The notes under the pieces were generated by a model that saw only the letters and a program-made list of their open reading frames with translations, did not search any database and was not told the origin of the DNA. Below, in pieces: positions 30,426 through 43,224 of a stretch of DNA of 64,000 bases. The translations under genes and the position numbers were made by a program. The stretch's first letter is position 1. Each line of letters opens with the position of its first letter. Source of the stretch: Temnopleurus reevesii (taxonomy: Eukaryota > Echinodermata > Echinoidea > Temnopleuroida > Temnopleuridae); NCBI GenBank assembly GCA_036244855.1, contig BQKZ01000932.1:30790-94789 (forward strand), read 5' to 3'.

Positions 30426-31989
30426 CAGATGGGTTAAAATAGGCTCGTCCTCTCACATACACAAGTTATCTGAAAGATAATATAGAAAAATATTCAATTA
30501 AAATTTTGTTTCATAAAGAAGTAAATCACTGAATAATTTGTTAAAACTATCAAGCAATGAATGTGTAGGTTATGAATTAAAAATACTGTTGTTATTATTG
30601 TTGTTTTTATTTTCCATAAGAAAAATAACAAATGAAAATACAAACATGAAATCAATATACAAATATAATGAGAAAAAAAATCATTATACATAATTTCACT
30701 GCAAACTGTATACATGTAAAATTGGTAATCACAATGAAAAGCATGATGCCATAAATGCGTATATGTTGACTTTTCGATTTATTAAGAAAAATTATCATTT
30801 TGAATAAAGTTTTTAACTTCAGCAATAATTTACTTTTTCAATTATTCATTAACCTTATAGGGCATTGTGCATCTCAATGAAATTTATGATGCAGATTCAT
30901 TACAAGACCCGAGACATAGGATAGTGGGTTATGCGTCGATTGTCAATAAGGTCAATTTCATTTTGACTAAAAATATTGGGATTTTATTTAATAACTAAAT
31001 ATATAAATTTGAAAACAAGAAACAACAGCGGAGGAGGAAGAATATAAGCAATGCAACTTTGAACTATGGACTGCACTATTAAACGCTTCCACAGATCCTA
31101 GGAGACTCAAGCTTGGCTCTTTGTTGACAAATTATGTTTTAGCCATTACATTATGCACAAGATGTGTACAATATGGGCTGGGTAATTACGTTGAAATAAG
31201 AATTTGTAAACATGTCAAAATGGTGACAAATAGCAATTTCACATTCCTAGAGTAATTTGATTTCCTTTCATATATGTGTGGAATATAAACAGTAATCACC
31301 ATTAAATTTCATCTAGGGTATTTATGGTAGTGAGCTGAGGTTGGCTACACCTGAAAAACAGGTCAATAATTCTGCTTTCAATGGAGTTTCAGAAACATGA
31401 AAAAATATCAGTAGGGATCACAATCAGACAAATTTAGGGTTGCAGAAACTATGAGAGTGTCCTATGGATTTTAACTTTAAGTTTTGCCCATTGTAGAGAC
31501 TTGTTGTTTCGAAACTATGACGAAAACTTCAGGTTTAGAAACAATGATCAAACTACAAGATTTCTTATTGTTTTGTTGAAGTTTTCATCGGTCATGGGAG
31601 AGCCCCCTTCCCCCCTTGCAGAGTGTCTGGTGTGAATTCAGTTTCAATAACTATGACAAACATACATACACACACACATTCGAGCACTCTCTCATATCAA
31701 TCTCTCATATCCAGGGCCTGATCTGCTTACCCTAGGACATTTATTCCTGAATTCATTAAACCACCCTGAAGAATTAGGATCTCAAAATTATCTGAAGTAG
31801 AGATTACAGGGACAGTAGACGGGGTTTCCCCAAAAATCGTTTGAGAATAGACGCACATTCAGTCCTAATCCATATATTAAATTGCAGATGCGGATGCAAA
31901 CCAAGGCTAATTATAATCATTAAAACTAATGTCTCAACAAACGTAATGGTGTTTGCACAAAATCAATGCATTCATATTTAGCCTGAACA
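30426..31989. other. Unassigned AT-rich stretch
   Basis: Nothing supportable seen other than a short ACACAC run at about 31670. Confidence 0.45.
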
Positions 31990-32187
31990 CAGAGATGCCA
32001 ACCGTTCTGGATTGTGCATGGGGAGAAAATCAAAATGTGAAACACAAACCCGCCGAGTCAAATGTTTTCTCAAGAGAAAAAGCATAACAGGACTTTCTTC
32101 CCAAGAAGATATTTGGCTCAGCTACATGTATGAGGGGATTCACATTTCAATTTTTAACATGCATGCTCCAAACGGTTGGCATATCTG
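31990..32187. mobile_element. CAGAGATGCCAAC family, copy 2
   Basis: Ends CAGAGATGCCAACCGTTCTG and CAAACGGTTGGCATATCTG are inverted. An inner ATGTTTTCTCAAGAGAAAA palindrome is present. Confidence 0.75.
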
Positions 32188-32311
32188 TGGACTATGACAA
32201 GGAAGGTCACAAGTTTACAATATCCATGTATTCACCAGCTTTGATATACTGCAGTAAAATTTTAAAAATGATTATCTAGATTAATCCAAAATACAGTATT
32301 AAACCCATTAG

Positions 32312-32535
32312 ACATAGTGGTGGATTGGTTATAACTCTTGCCTTTCAAGCAGAGGGTCACAGTTCAAAACCAAACATGACTTTAATTTCTTTCATCAAGA
32401 AATTAATCCACATGGTGCTGCACTCAACCCAGATGAGATGAATGGGTACACTGCAGGAATAATTAGTCCTTAAAATGCTTGTGCGCTGATGTACATGTAC
32501 GCTGGGCTAAATCCAGGGTAATAATAATACAAGAA
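32312..32535 (+). repeat. tRNA-derived SINE, decayed, plus orientation
   Basis: Head remnants GTGGTGGATTGGTTATAACT and GGGTCACAGTTCAAAACC, body AAGAAATTAATCCACATGG and TGCTGCACTCAACCCAG, tail CTGGGCTAAATCCAGGGTAA. Confidence 0.75.
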
Positions 32536-32617
32536 GCAACACAAACATTCTGCATGGCCCTATAAGTTGCATGATTTAATATAATTTTTCATACAAGCAA
32601 ACATCCTATCGGATTAA

Positions 32618-32800
32618 GTGATGCCAACCGATCCAGAATATACGTGATAAAATTAAAATGTGAATAATGCATCAGCTGAAAAGAAGTGAGAGCAAACATG
32701 AAAACAGTGACCATACTGTCAGCCATTCACTTGAAAAGAAAGCTGTGAATTCATATGAAAATGCACCTCATGTATATCCTTGAACGGTTAGCACCTCTGG
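32618..32800. mobile_element. CAGAGATGCCAAC family, copy 3
   Basis: GATGCCAACCGATCCAGAAT and TCCTTGAACGGTTAGCACCT are inverted. The interior AAAGAAGTGAGAGCAAACAT matches the copy at 8.47 kb. Confidence 0.7.
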
Positions 32801-32998
32801 AAAAATGGTAAACCGATGTATCTGATATATTACCAGCCTTTACCTTCCCCTCAGGCTGAACTACTTAATAATTAAACATCTCCATCAACGCAGAGCGCAT
32901 CCGCTATCGACAAACTGGCAACAGGGAGTGCATCTGCACAAGAGCTTGCGGAGGAAGCTTAGTCTGTGACAACAAACCTCAATTTGATTATCATCTTT

Positions 32999-33184
32999 GG
33001 GGCTTTGCTACAAATTTGCAATTAATTGAAAGATGCAATCAATTGAAAGTTGTAGTTGATCAGCAAGCACTAATAAAAACCATTGTTTCATATTTGCTTC
33101 TGGTCAAAAGCGCAGCCAATGTTCCAAGATGAAACTGATATGCTGTTGATTTGCGATCAAGTGCTACTTTGTAGGAAAACCCCC
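32999..33184. mobile_element. MITE, decayed GGGGTGTTGC family copy
   Basis: GGGGCTTTGCTACAAATTTG and ACTTTGTAGGAAAACCCCC are diverged inverted ends. The internal AGTTGTAGTTGATCAGC pattern is kept. Confidence 0.65.
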
Positions 33185-33658
33185 TTGGGAGCAATATCTG
33201 AAGATGAGACTACTTTGTAATCTTTTATAGGCTTCCATAGCATGACATTTCCGCAGTAGTCCATGCTCCAGACACAAATGAATTTAAGGACATATAGGAC
33301 ATATTTTCAACAAAGCTTGGCAGAAACTGAGCAAATCTCAACCTAAAAATTCTCTTACACGGAGTGCCTTAAAATGAAGAATACAGTAATGCACTTTACT
33401 ATTCACGGTTTGAAACTTAAGCTTTAGATTTTCCACAGGTAAGAGCGGACACACACTGTATTTTAAGAAAAGATTTTTAACAGGCACCTATCTACATGAC
33501 CATCTATCTTGGCTCCCTCATTATTGCAATATCCACGTACTGTCAAACTAATCTCCATGTAGAGATGTTACCTGTCTACACTACATTGGCCACTTTTCTT
33601 TTTGCCTCTCAGATGCAGCTATAAACTGGTTTAATTGTACATGTAGACTAATGGGGTC

Positions 33659-33775
33659 TGGTTTTGCAGACTATGCAACTCTTGCAGCCCTCACGCACAC
33701 TGCTTGACTGTAAAGCGATTGAGTCTGGCTTTGCAGACTATGCAACTCTCGCAGTCCTCATACACACTGTTTGTT
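33659..33775. repeat. Two-unit tandem, about 66 bp
   Basis: GGTTTTGCAGACTATGCAAC and GGCTTTGCAGACTATGCAAC head two adjacent units, each continuing TCTTGCAGCCCTCACGC or its variant. Confidence 0.8.
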
Positions 33776-33807
33776 GGGGCTACGCTAACACAGTAAATAT
33801 AGACAGA

Positions 33808-34250
33808 CCTTTGTGGATGCGACTCGAGCGAGCGAGATGCACACTAGCCTTCATCAAATTTAAATAATTTGCTCTGCAGTAGATAACAAAATGTGGCCTC
33901 TGAACAGAACAAGGATGAGGATGCTGTACACATCTCCTTAGTTCAGCTGAGGACTCTGTGTGCTGATAGCACCAACCTCTGCTTATTCTCTTGCACTTAA
34001 CACACAGGGACTGCATAGCACCCATCCACAGAGTCCTTACATAACCCTCTGATCATGCTCACCCCTCTGATCACGCCTCTCATGCAGTCCATGTGTGTTC
34101 AGTGCAAGAGAATATGTAGAGGCGGGTGCTATCAGAACACAGAGTCCTCAACTGCACTAGCATCTTTTCTGACTCTTCCCACGTCTACAAGATGGAGGAT
34201 GAGGGAGTCAAAATCCCTCACATATATGTACAAGCACCCACAAAGTGCCT
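33808..34250. repeat. Fold-back palindrome centred near 34045
   Basis: GAGGACTCTGTGTGCTGATA and TATCAGAACACAGAGTCCTC are inverted, as are TTATTCTCTTGCACTTAACA and TGTTCAGTGCAAGAGAATAT. Outer CTTTGTGGATGCGACT pairs with a diverged partner near 34230. No gene. Confidence 0.75.
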
Positions 34251-34435
34251 TGGTCGCTCAAACCGACTTAATTGTCTGATCGATTTGCATGTGGACTTTT
34301 GTTGAACTATTGTATTATCATGAGAATCAGCCGACATGATTGCATATAGAACACTTGTACATTTGTATACACGCCCAATGTACATACAATGTTGCATAAT
34401 GGATGTTGGAAGTGCATCTAATGTACGGTGTCATC

Positions 34436-34509
34436 CTTTTCTGTCTTTGTCTCTCTAGGTCTGTCAGTCAGTTTGTCTGTCTCTCTTTTTATCTGTCTGT
34501 CTATCTGTA

Positions 34510-34545
<36 letters not shown>

Positions 34546-34800
34546 AGTCTCTCCATCTATCAATCTGTCAGTCAGTTTGTCTGTTTCTCTTTCTGTCTAT
34601 CTGTATCTTTGTCTGTCTCTCTCTCTCTCTCTCAGTCTCTCTATCTATCAATCTATCAATCTATTCATCTAAATTTATCTATCCATCTGTCTATCTATCT
34701 ATCTATCTATCCATCTATCTATCTATCAAGCTATACATCTACATTATCTCTCTCCCTCGCACCTGCTCTCTTTCTAATTCTATCTCCCTCTCTCTCACTC
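34436..34800. repeat. Compound CTGT/CTAT/CTCT microsatellite
   Basis: Runs of TCTG (about 34510-34540), CTCT and TATC (about 34690-34730). Three overlapping Ser/Leu-rich open frames are artefacts of this repeat. Confidence 0.95.
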
Positions 34801-34809
34801 TCTGGTTGA

Positions 34810-36640
34810 TCCTGTTCTATTTTGGGAAGTTTACATCATTCTGTCTTTGCAAGATGAAGAAGCATTTAGTATGGCTCGTACTGATGCATTCCTCAACCAA
34901 TTCAAGAGATGATCATTCTATGAATGTTGTTACAAATTAAAATAACAGCATATTTACCCCCCCCCCTTTATTCAACTTGGCAACATCACCATATCATACC
35001 AATTTTGATTGCCATTTTAAAATGAAATACATGTAGGCCCTATGTCAAATGTACAGAAAATATCTATCTACATGAAAAAATTGAGTCTGATTTGTTATAT
35101 ATACATGTAACTATAAAAATACATGTATTTTGAAAATGTATTTATTACTCATGAAAATGACTTGCAAGACTTCTTCACTATATAACCATTCAGCCCCCCT
35201 CCCATTCTCATTTTACTTCAATTTCCATTTCTTCTCTCCCTACCAGAATGCACACAAAGCTTCAGGTGAACCAACCCCCTCTAAAAAAAAACCTCTTGAA
35301 CTATAAACTTCAGATCATCATTCTTCTCCCATCTCCTTAATTTCCTTCTCCTCAAGTAAGCCAAAAAAGAAAATGTCTTTGCTTAAAATTCTTTGTAAAA
35401 ATTCCCATAGTTGTGTCTCATCCACCCCCCGCCCATTCTTCATCCTAATTCATTATCCTCCTTTCCTCCCTCTTTAGGAAGCATACACAATATCAGCTGA
35501 ACTCTCCCACTCCCCCCCAAAAAACACCTCCTAACCGTCAAAACTAAAATACTGTCATTCTACTTCAATCACCTTCATTTCCTTACCCTTTTAGAAGCGG
35601 AACATTTCAGAAAAATTGCTGCTTTTCATTCCTTGTAAAAATTCCCATAGTTGTCTCTCATCTTTGCACCAAAATGCCCCCTCCCCCCAATTCCTTGTCC
35701 TACTTCAATATCCTCCTTTTCTACCACTCTCGGAAGCCTACACAACAGCAGCTGAATGGAGCGTGATAACCCTGTGGCAACGCCAGCAATCCTCCAATTG
35801 AATGATAATTAAAATCGTAATGCAGCACCAAGTAAAAGCGCCCCGTATAATCTCAATCTACACCATACATGTCGAGGGGGCCATTCGAAGAGGGAAACCA
35901 GACATATATTGAGTATTCCTTTCGTAAATAGCCCAGTCTGCCAACAAATGCAGCATGCGAATGGTCGTCTGAACTTTCAATTTATGCGAGGTCTCCGCGG
36001 AGTTAGGACATGGGCATTGATTGCTTATTGATTTCCTTATCAAAAGAGCCTTCCTTGCTGAATCTACATTTTAATGAAGAAACTTCATCCAATCATCCAA
36101 TATGATGGCTGAAAAATAATAATCGTCTGATTTTGCAATGGGGCTTATAACGTAAATGTTGCAAATATTAATCGTACATGTACATGTATGTCTTTTGTGT
36201 TACAGGCTCAGAATATATAAACAGTTGTTAGTGTGTAGAAGATAGAAAACCTATAAAAAATCCTAAAAACGTATAAATTTGTGCTTCTTTTACTTGGGGG
36301 GCAGTGCAACCGCAGGTCTATGGTGCAACCTAATATGTCGTCATTTTCAGACTTCTAAGACTGCACTTGATGTACATGTACAAAATAATAATCCATAACT
36401 AACTAGATTCTATTTTTGGATACCAAATTACTATACATAATTCATGCAATCCATGCATAAATATAATATCACTTTCCATATTTTAGAAGTTTCAACAGCC
36501 TAGGCCTGAGATAATGACAACACATGCTGTTATTCAGAGCTCGGCATGTGTATGCCCGTCTGTACCTTTATCCAGTGTTATTGCCCCCTATTTTCAACAT
36601 GCAGGTTGGCTGAATGCACAGGAAGTGTGTGGAATTTTAA
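34810..36640. other. Unassigned, C-rich spacers
   Basis: Three loosely similar pyrimidine-rich blocks (about 35170-35300, 35330-35480, 35560-35720) share TTGTAAAAATTCCCATAGTT, suggesting an old tandem of roughly 240 bp. No coding exon supported. Confidence 0.45.
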
Positions 36641-36644
36641 TATT

Positions 36645-36720
36645 CACATTGTGCTGTACTCAACCCAGGTGAGGAGAAGGGTAGCCATGCAGCAATACTT
36701 ACAGATATTCCTTGAAATGG
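36645..36720 (+). repeat. SINE body fragment
   Basis: CACATTGTGCTGTACTCAAC, CCAGGTGAGGAGAAGGGTAG and TATTCCTTGAAATGGTT match the body of the SINEs listed above. The head is missing. Confidence 0.65.
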
Positions 36721-36780
36721 TTAAGGGGAATAATACACGAAATATAATGAACTAGATGAATCCTCGACCGCGCACGGTCA

Positions 36781-37287
36781 AAATTTATGCCTCCGCCATC
36801 ACGCAATCAGAAAGGTATGTACGGCTTGTTCCATGCCATCAGAAATCAAATACATTTTACAAATTTTGGGCACTNNNNNNNNNNNNNNNNNNNNNNNNNN
36901 NNNNNNNNNNNNNNNNNNNNNNNNNNNNNNNNNNNNNNNNNNNNNNNNNNNNNNNNNNNNNNNNNNNNNNNNNNNNNNNNNNNNNNNNNNNNNNNNNNNN
37001 NNNNNNNNNNNNNNNNNNNNNNNNNNNNNNNNNNNNNNNNNNNNNNNNNNNNNNNNNNNNNNNNNNNNNNNNNNNNNNNNNNNNNNNNNNNNNNNNNNNN
37101 NNNNNNNNNNNNNNNNNNNNNNNNNNNNNNNNNNNNNNNNNNNNNNNNNNNNNNNNNNNNNNNNNNNNNNNNNNNNNNNNNNNNNNNNNNNNNNNNNNNN
37201 NNNNNNNNNNNNNNNNNNNNNNNNNNNNNNNNNNNNNNNNNNNNNNNNNNNNNNNNNNNNNNNNNNNNNNNNNGACGGACGCACGGA

Positions 37288-37323
<36 letters not shown>

Positions 37324-37405
37324 CGGACGCACGCACGCACGGACGGACAACCCGAAAACATAATGCCTCCGGCACCACCTTACGGTGGCGGAGGCATAAA
37401 AATAT
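36781..37405. mobile_element. Hairpin element with gap (36875-37273) and GACGGACGCACG repeat
   Basis: TTTATGCCTCCGCCATC at the left and GGTGGCGGAGGCATAAA at the right are inverted ends. Beside the gap is a CGCACGCACGGACGG array (37274-37349), followed by AACCCGAAAACATAATGCCT and a tight hairpin TGCCTCCGGCACCACC / GGTGGCGGAGGCA (37364-37396). The Thr-His-Ala-Arg open frames are artefacts. A similar GGAGGCAT-plus-GACG structure is common in marine invertebrate DNA; this is recollection, not a search. Confidence 0.8.
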
Positions 37406-37409
37406 TGAA

Positions 37410-40400
37410 CTGTAGATGAACATTTAATGCATGATTTATAATGGTGCACTTATATGCACAATCATTGATGGACACATGATCTCTAAGTCTAACAACACCC
37501 CGCCCACTCAACAAACATATCACTAAGCACATTCTTGATCATAACAGATGTGGCATTTCTGTGGTTTTGTTTATATTTGGAATATGTATTGGAATGTAGG
37601 GCAAACTGTAATGCCTGTATAAACACCTGTTATACATGTAAGGGGCCTACTCATGTGATTGGTTGTTTGAAGACTTTTTTTTCAAATCCATAACAAATGC
37701 TATAAATGGTAAAATGAAATCTTCAGAATTATTCCTAACAAAGCTGAAATTCCTTCTGCTAATCCAATACTACTAGTACATCAAAGAAAGAAGTACCTTT
37801 TTTTCCGATATGATGTGAACAAAATATGAAAATGTTACGCATTGAGCAAACTGTGTTCTAAATGTTATCAATAATCAAGTATTTCTTGAAATGTAATAGA
37901 TTGTACTCACTTACTGTATAATGTAATAGATCTGCCGCAAAAAATTGACAGTGCGAATCATTCTTTTTTTTTGTATAGTCATATAGAATCAAACTTGTCA
38001 AAGCCAAATAATCGCTCAATTCCTTTTGGAACAAATCATATCAAACATTTAATTTACCTCCTCTAAATCAAATGTCTCCTAAAGTCGGAAAATTTGATGT
38101 GGTCCCTAGAAATTTAAATTAGGCAGACTTGCCGGTAATCTTGAATAACAGATTAAAACAGATTGTCGAGATATATCATAGAACATTATGAAGATCTAAT
38201 AGCTGTCACTTTCTCTGAAAGAAAATTTTAAAACACAATTTAAAAAAAAATCAAATTCTGACAGCTTGGAGAGAGACTAGCAGAGGGATTCCCTTCAACC
38301 AGTGGCTGTGGTTGGAGAGAAAAAAGTATGAATGAAATGACATTCCAATAGGTATGAGTCATAGCAGGGTAGAAAGGGTATTCCCTGGTTTGCTGCCACG
38401 CTGCTTGCTCGGATGACTCATGCTATTTAGTCTACACGCACAGACCCAATTCAGGAAATTCATATCATGCTGCTGTCTAGGGAGAATTTTTGTGTCTCAG
38501 GCAAAGCCTAGCATAGCTAAAGAGAACAGCAATCCCTAACAGCTTAGATTGTAGCTATGCTAGGATTTTCCCAAGACATGTTTAAAACTATTATTACAAG
38601 GCATCAATACATAATTATCCATATTGAGCCTGTATTTGGAGACTACAAACCACTCCAGTTCAGGTAGAATTTTAAACAGGAGTAGTAGTCCATGTGAAGC
38701 TGTAGTCTGCACGGTCTACCCATACAGACTCCTTTGTTTGTTTTTTAGAAGGGGCTGGGTGACTAATGAGTTTAAAATTTCAAGTGGCACTTTATGGTTA
38801 GACGAGGACAAAGTATACCTATATTGTGCTATCAATATCACAACAAGACAAATCTTCAAATATCTTCAAACTTCATAAAAATATCTTGATACTTGTTGAT
38901 GTTAATAATAATAGCTTTATCAATAATGAACAGTGATCAGACCCGAATGTATTATCGTAATATAGATCATCAAACAACGTTCAGGTTTCACAATTATATA
39001 AAGTGAAATGTAACGACACATAAAGTTTAAAATTCCTACTCAGGATTCTGCAGCAACAAGCTGACAGACCCTTTAGTAGATTTCAGCTTTTTTTCTACTA
39101 AAGTTGTTTCTAAGCAACACGAAAACTGTGCGCCTTTATCATCATTTACATTTTAAAGCTTTAATTCATAAATAAAACCTCAGCTTACAAAGCCAATATT
39201 TTGGTGTACAAAATTTTTTGCAAATTCATTGAATTTCAGATATTCATTGAATGTCAGATAAAAGTGAGTTATTTTCGCATTTTGAAAGATTATAATGCCC
39301 ATGTCCATGAGCATTCTGATAAGTAAAATTTTTAGCAAATTCATGCTTGCAAAATTCACAGAAATAAAATCTCAGCGAGAATTTCAGCTTACACAATATT
39401 CATTTACAAAGTCTTTAAAAGGTCAGAATACACAGACTAGTCAAGGTGTAAAAATGGGACCCAGCCTCTACATCTTCCGAGATGAGCTTTTCATGAACTT
39501 GCAATTTGACAAACAGAATTGATAGCAAGAACTGAAGCTATCTCATTGCATATTGAACACCCTCCACTGTCCTTAGGGAGTTCACTACACCCATTAGCTT
39601 CGAGTAGTCTACCATGCAGACTTCCTTGACATCTTTCAGACCTATTGGCCGGAATTGAAAAAGGTTGTTTATTCTAAATCCAAAACAATAACATGGGGAT
39701 AAAAAGCGTTAATACACTTGATTTAGTGCAAACGTATTTTACATAACGTAATCCAAGAAACACACCTATGTGACACAGTAGATATTCTGAATAACAAGGT
39801 ACTTGGGACCATAAAATATACCTTGTTTTACATGTAGCAGTAATCTTGCTATGGCAGGGTTAAGAAGCAAGAAGTTATAGGGTTGGGACCAAACCATTAC
39901 CTATTTTATATTTGCAATGTTGTTGCATCAGATTTCTTTATACCAAATTTCCACTTTATTTACAACATAATCAAGCACATTAACGTTATATATCTTTTTT
40001 GTATCATTGTCTCAAGTGGCGAGTTTCTTTTTTAAATACGGGGAGACTGATCCGACACTTTTATTTAATTTTACTTTTAGGAATGCTTACTCCTCACAAA
40101 AGTTTAATTCTAGAAAAAAAATCTAGATTATATTCATCAGGACAAAACAATAGCAAGGGTCTCTGTAAACAGACTAATACATGTACAACACCCTCGAGTA
40201 TACAAGAAGCTTGCATGAAAAACATAAATCCACGTTTACTTGTATGTCGTTCCTCTTCAAACTTCAATATTCATATCTGGGCTTTGATGAACAAGAAATT
40301 GACTTGCCTTGACAACTAAGAGGAATAGGAGACAATTTTTATGCACACAGCCTCACTGGCCAATCATATTGTGCAACGTTGAATTTGTATAAGTTTAATA

Positions 40401-41000
40401 CATGTACATGGAAGGACAAATAGCTTGACATAATGCCAAATATTCAAGTGATATTGGGTGTGTCAAAAATACAGGTGCTATGGGTGTGGAAATATATGGG
40501 AGATTTGTGCAGCGAGATATAATCTAATTACTATAATGGTAATTGCGATGCATTCTGAATATACCTTCCTTTCTCATATATTCATTTGCTTGTACATACT
40601 TTCTATAATTTTGTTCACATATCCTATCAACGAAACCTCATAAATATATTGTGTCCAAGCATGAAATAATCAAACTTAAGATATTTCAACAGAATGTAAA
40701 CTAATTGTACTTGTTAGTTCATGTACATGTCATTCCTTGGACAAGCAATTATCCCAATCTCCATGTACATGTAGGCTACACTACACATACATGTCCAAGA
40801 GAAGCAAGTTAGTGCCTTGCAAGATGTTAAAAATATTCCTCGATCAGAATGTATACCTATACTTTGTACATGGCTATGTAAGCCGACATGTATGCCTCAG
40901 ATTGTAGCTACAAAGATTGTAGCTACGCTAGAGCCAGAGAAAGTATTATTATGAATATATTGAGCAATGTATACCATCATTTGGTAGAAAAGACTACACG
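37410..41000. other. Unassigned stretch
   Basis: A small hairpin CCTAGCATAGCT / AGCTATGCTAGG lies at about 38507-38566. A decayed copy of the GCCAATATTTTGG element lies near 39.19 kb. No coding exon supported. Confidence 0.4.
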
Positions 41001-41006
41001 TTCATG

Positions 41007-41203
41007 TACAGTCAAATCTGACTATAAAGACCACAAATGGAAACAGAAATAAGGATCTATCAGAGCAGGTGGTCTATGTACATTGTAGACAGGTTGATTT
41101 ACATGTAAATTGCTTTCAAAGGAGTCAAAGAATGGTGGTCTTTATGGACAGATGGTATTTATATACAGGTGGTCACTGAAGCAGGTTTGACTGTACATGT
41201 AAC
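41007..41203. mobile_element. Short inverted-repeat element, TACAGTCAAA(T/C)CTG
   Basis: Ends GTACAGTCAAATCTGACTAT and ACTGAAGCAGGTTTGACTGTAC are inverted. The interior holds TGGTCTATG / TGGTGGTCTTTATGGACAGA words. A partial terminus recurs at 29128. Confidence 0.7.
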
Positions 41204-41832
41204 AGTTAGTCTTGAAGGGTGTGCTGTCAAGATACTGTAAAATGGCACTATAAATCTAGTAATCGTCATCATAACACGATTTTCAGTTTGTAGGTCATAT
41301 TAGCAATTTCACATTCATAATATTCTCTTTATTATGCGTCATGGGGTGGTCTTCTGAACTTTATCCCCTGGAACAGCATAGACAAAAAGACAAATAATCA
41401 CTACAAGTGTCTGAACCTCCGACTGCTTGCTTAGTACGATGACACATCATAGAGTTATTAATATTGCAGAAATAATAATCTTTTTCACATTCAATTCACA
41501 TTGAGATAATGAGAGCTAAATTTGTTTCCAAGGGGCTATCTCCATTAAGAAAATAGGTTAATCTGCTAGGGCTTGATTTTTACTTTGTTTTTTTTTCTGG
41601 TGGCCAGATGGGCCACATGAGCATAAACATTTTCAATTTTCATGTGCCCAATTTGATTTTCAGATGGCTAAATTCTGTACTTAAAATTCATTGCGATTAT
41701 TGGTTTCTCAGTGGTAAGTTGGGCCACCTGATATGGCTTATTCTAAATTTTGAAGTGGCCCAACAGGACTTGTACCTATGTATACTGTACATGTACTTGG
41801 TAAGTTATTATTTTTTTTGGATTACAATACAA

Positions 41833-41932
41833 AAGACTTTACAAACGACTGTTGATCAGTTCTTGAGCGGATTGCGCAGCTGGGTAGCAAAGCATACAAA
41901 AATGTACCAGTCGTTCGTGTAAAGTCTACAAC
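41833..41932. repeat. Short hairpin with GACTTTACAAACGACTG arms
   Basis: AGACTTTACAAACGACTG and CAGTCGTTCGTGTAAAGTCT are inverted about a 60-base loop. The upstream open frame ending here is not supported as a gene. Confidence 0.7.
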
Positions 41933-42867
41933 ATATAAGAACTCCTTCATGAATAACTGCACTGATATATGCATAGCACTTCAACATGTAGGAATTTACA
42001 TCATTTCATACTTTGCTTTCAAAAATAGCTAAATATTCTCCCTTAACAATTACCACATCTCTCCCTTTGTTTCAAACAACATTTCCTTTATGATTCCTTT
42101 GACATTAACCATGTTTTATGCAACGCTGCACAGAAAATAAAGCAGCAAATGCAATACTACATGTATGTACATGGATACAAGTATTGCATGCATGTTGGCC
42201 TTGCGAAGATTGCCATAATTTATTTTCATACATCACAACATGCAGAGAGAGACGGAGAGAGAGAGAGTAGTCACGGTCACAAAATTTGTTATGGTGGGCA
42301 TGCACGAAGCATGCATGAGATATGGATTTTTTCCGCCCGAGTGATGACCTTTTTTCACATCGCCACTTTGCGTGCCAGTTTTACAAATTACCAACGTGCA
42401 ATGTACGTAGAGTATTTACCTAGGCCTATATGTGCATTAGCATGTGAGGGGCACAGGGACTGAAATACGCTTATTTGAAGCAGTCAGTAGTCAGGTACTT
42501 ACATTTAGAAGACTATTGAAGTATTAAAGCATAAAAGCCAGAATTAGGTACCTTTTCATACATGTATGTAACTACATATAAACGGCAATTCTAGATATCT
42601 TAATGTCAATTATTTTCGTCATGAAAATATATATGCAAAAAGAGATATGTATTGATTTTAATGCAAGGCACAAATCGTGATGGATTTTATTCATCATTTA
42701 CATGTCTTTCATGAGAAATAATTTTGTTGAGCCAATTCCAATAATAATAATGTTCTATCAGAGTGGCACTGCTTTGGAAAAAAATAAATTGGTAAAAAGG
42801 GATTTTAGATGACCTCAAGTTTTGAAATCTACTGAGCAACATGTGATCCATCAAATCAAGCAAATCA

Positions 42868-42992
42868 GGGCCCTACTGCACAAAGAGTTGCATTTTAACG
42901 CAAGTCAGAAAATAATTACAACACACTTTTCAACCAATCAGGAACGCATATTTACGGCATGTAAGCTGTTGAATTGTGCAACAGGGCCCAAA
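42868..42992. mobile_element. Short MITE, GGGCCCTACTGCACAA
   Basis: Ends GGGCCCTACTGCACAAAGAG and GAATTGTGCAACAGGGCCC are inverted; 125 bp in all, no coding capacity. Confidence 0.75.
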
Positions 42993-43224
42993 ATATCTTC
43001 TATGAAGAGGTAAAAAAATTTGGTCCCAATTCCTAATAACTTATTGCTTTTTAACTATTTTTTAAAGAGAATACTGCTGTTACAAGATATTTTTGATGGT
43101 CGTAAGCACCTCGTTATACTGTGTTTGCACTGTAGTGCTGGTTCAGTATTGTTTCACTGCTCTCAAGTTTGGGCTAGTACAACGTTGATATTTGGAAAAC
43201 TCTAAATAGTAAAAGTGCAAACTA

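Noticed and set aside
34403..34940. Long Ser/Leu/Val-rich open frames
   Set aside because: They are translations of a CTGT/CTAT microsatellite in three frames.
36756..37449. Open frames of about 170-220 residues with Thr-His-Ala-Arg repeats
   Set aside because: They run through undetermined bases and a GACGCACG array inside a hairpin element.
41608..41922. 104-residue plus-strand open frame
   Set aside because: Its end lies in a short hairpin and its middle is a low-complexity Leu/Tyr stretch.
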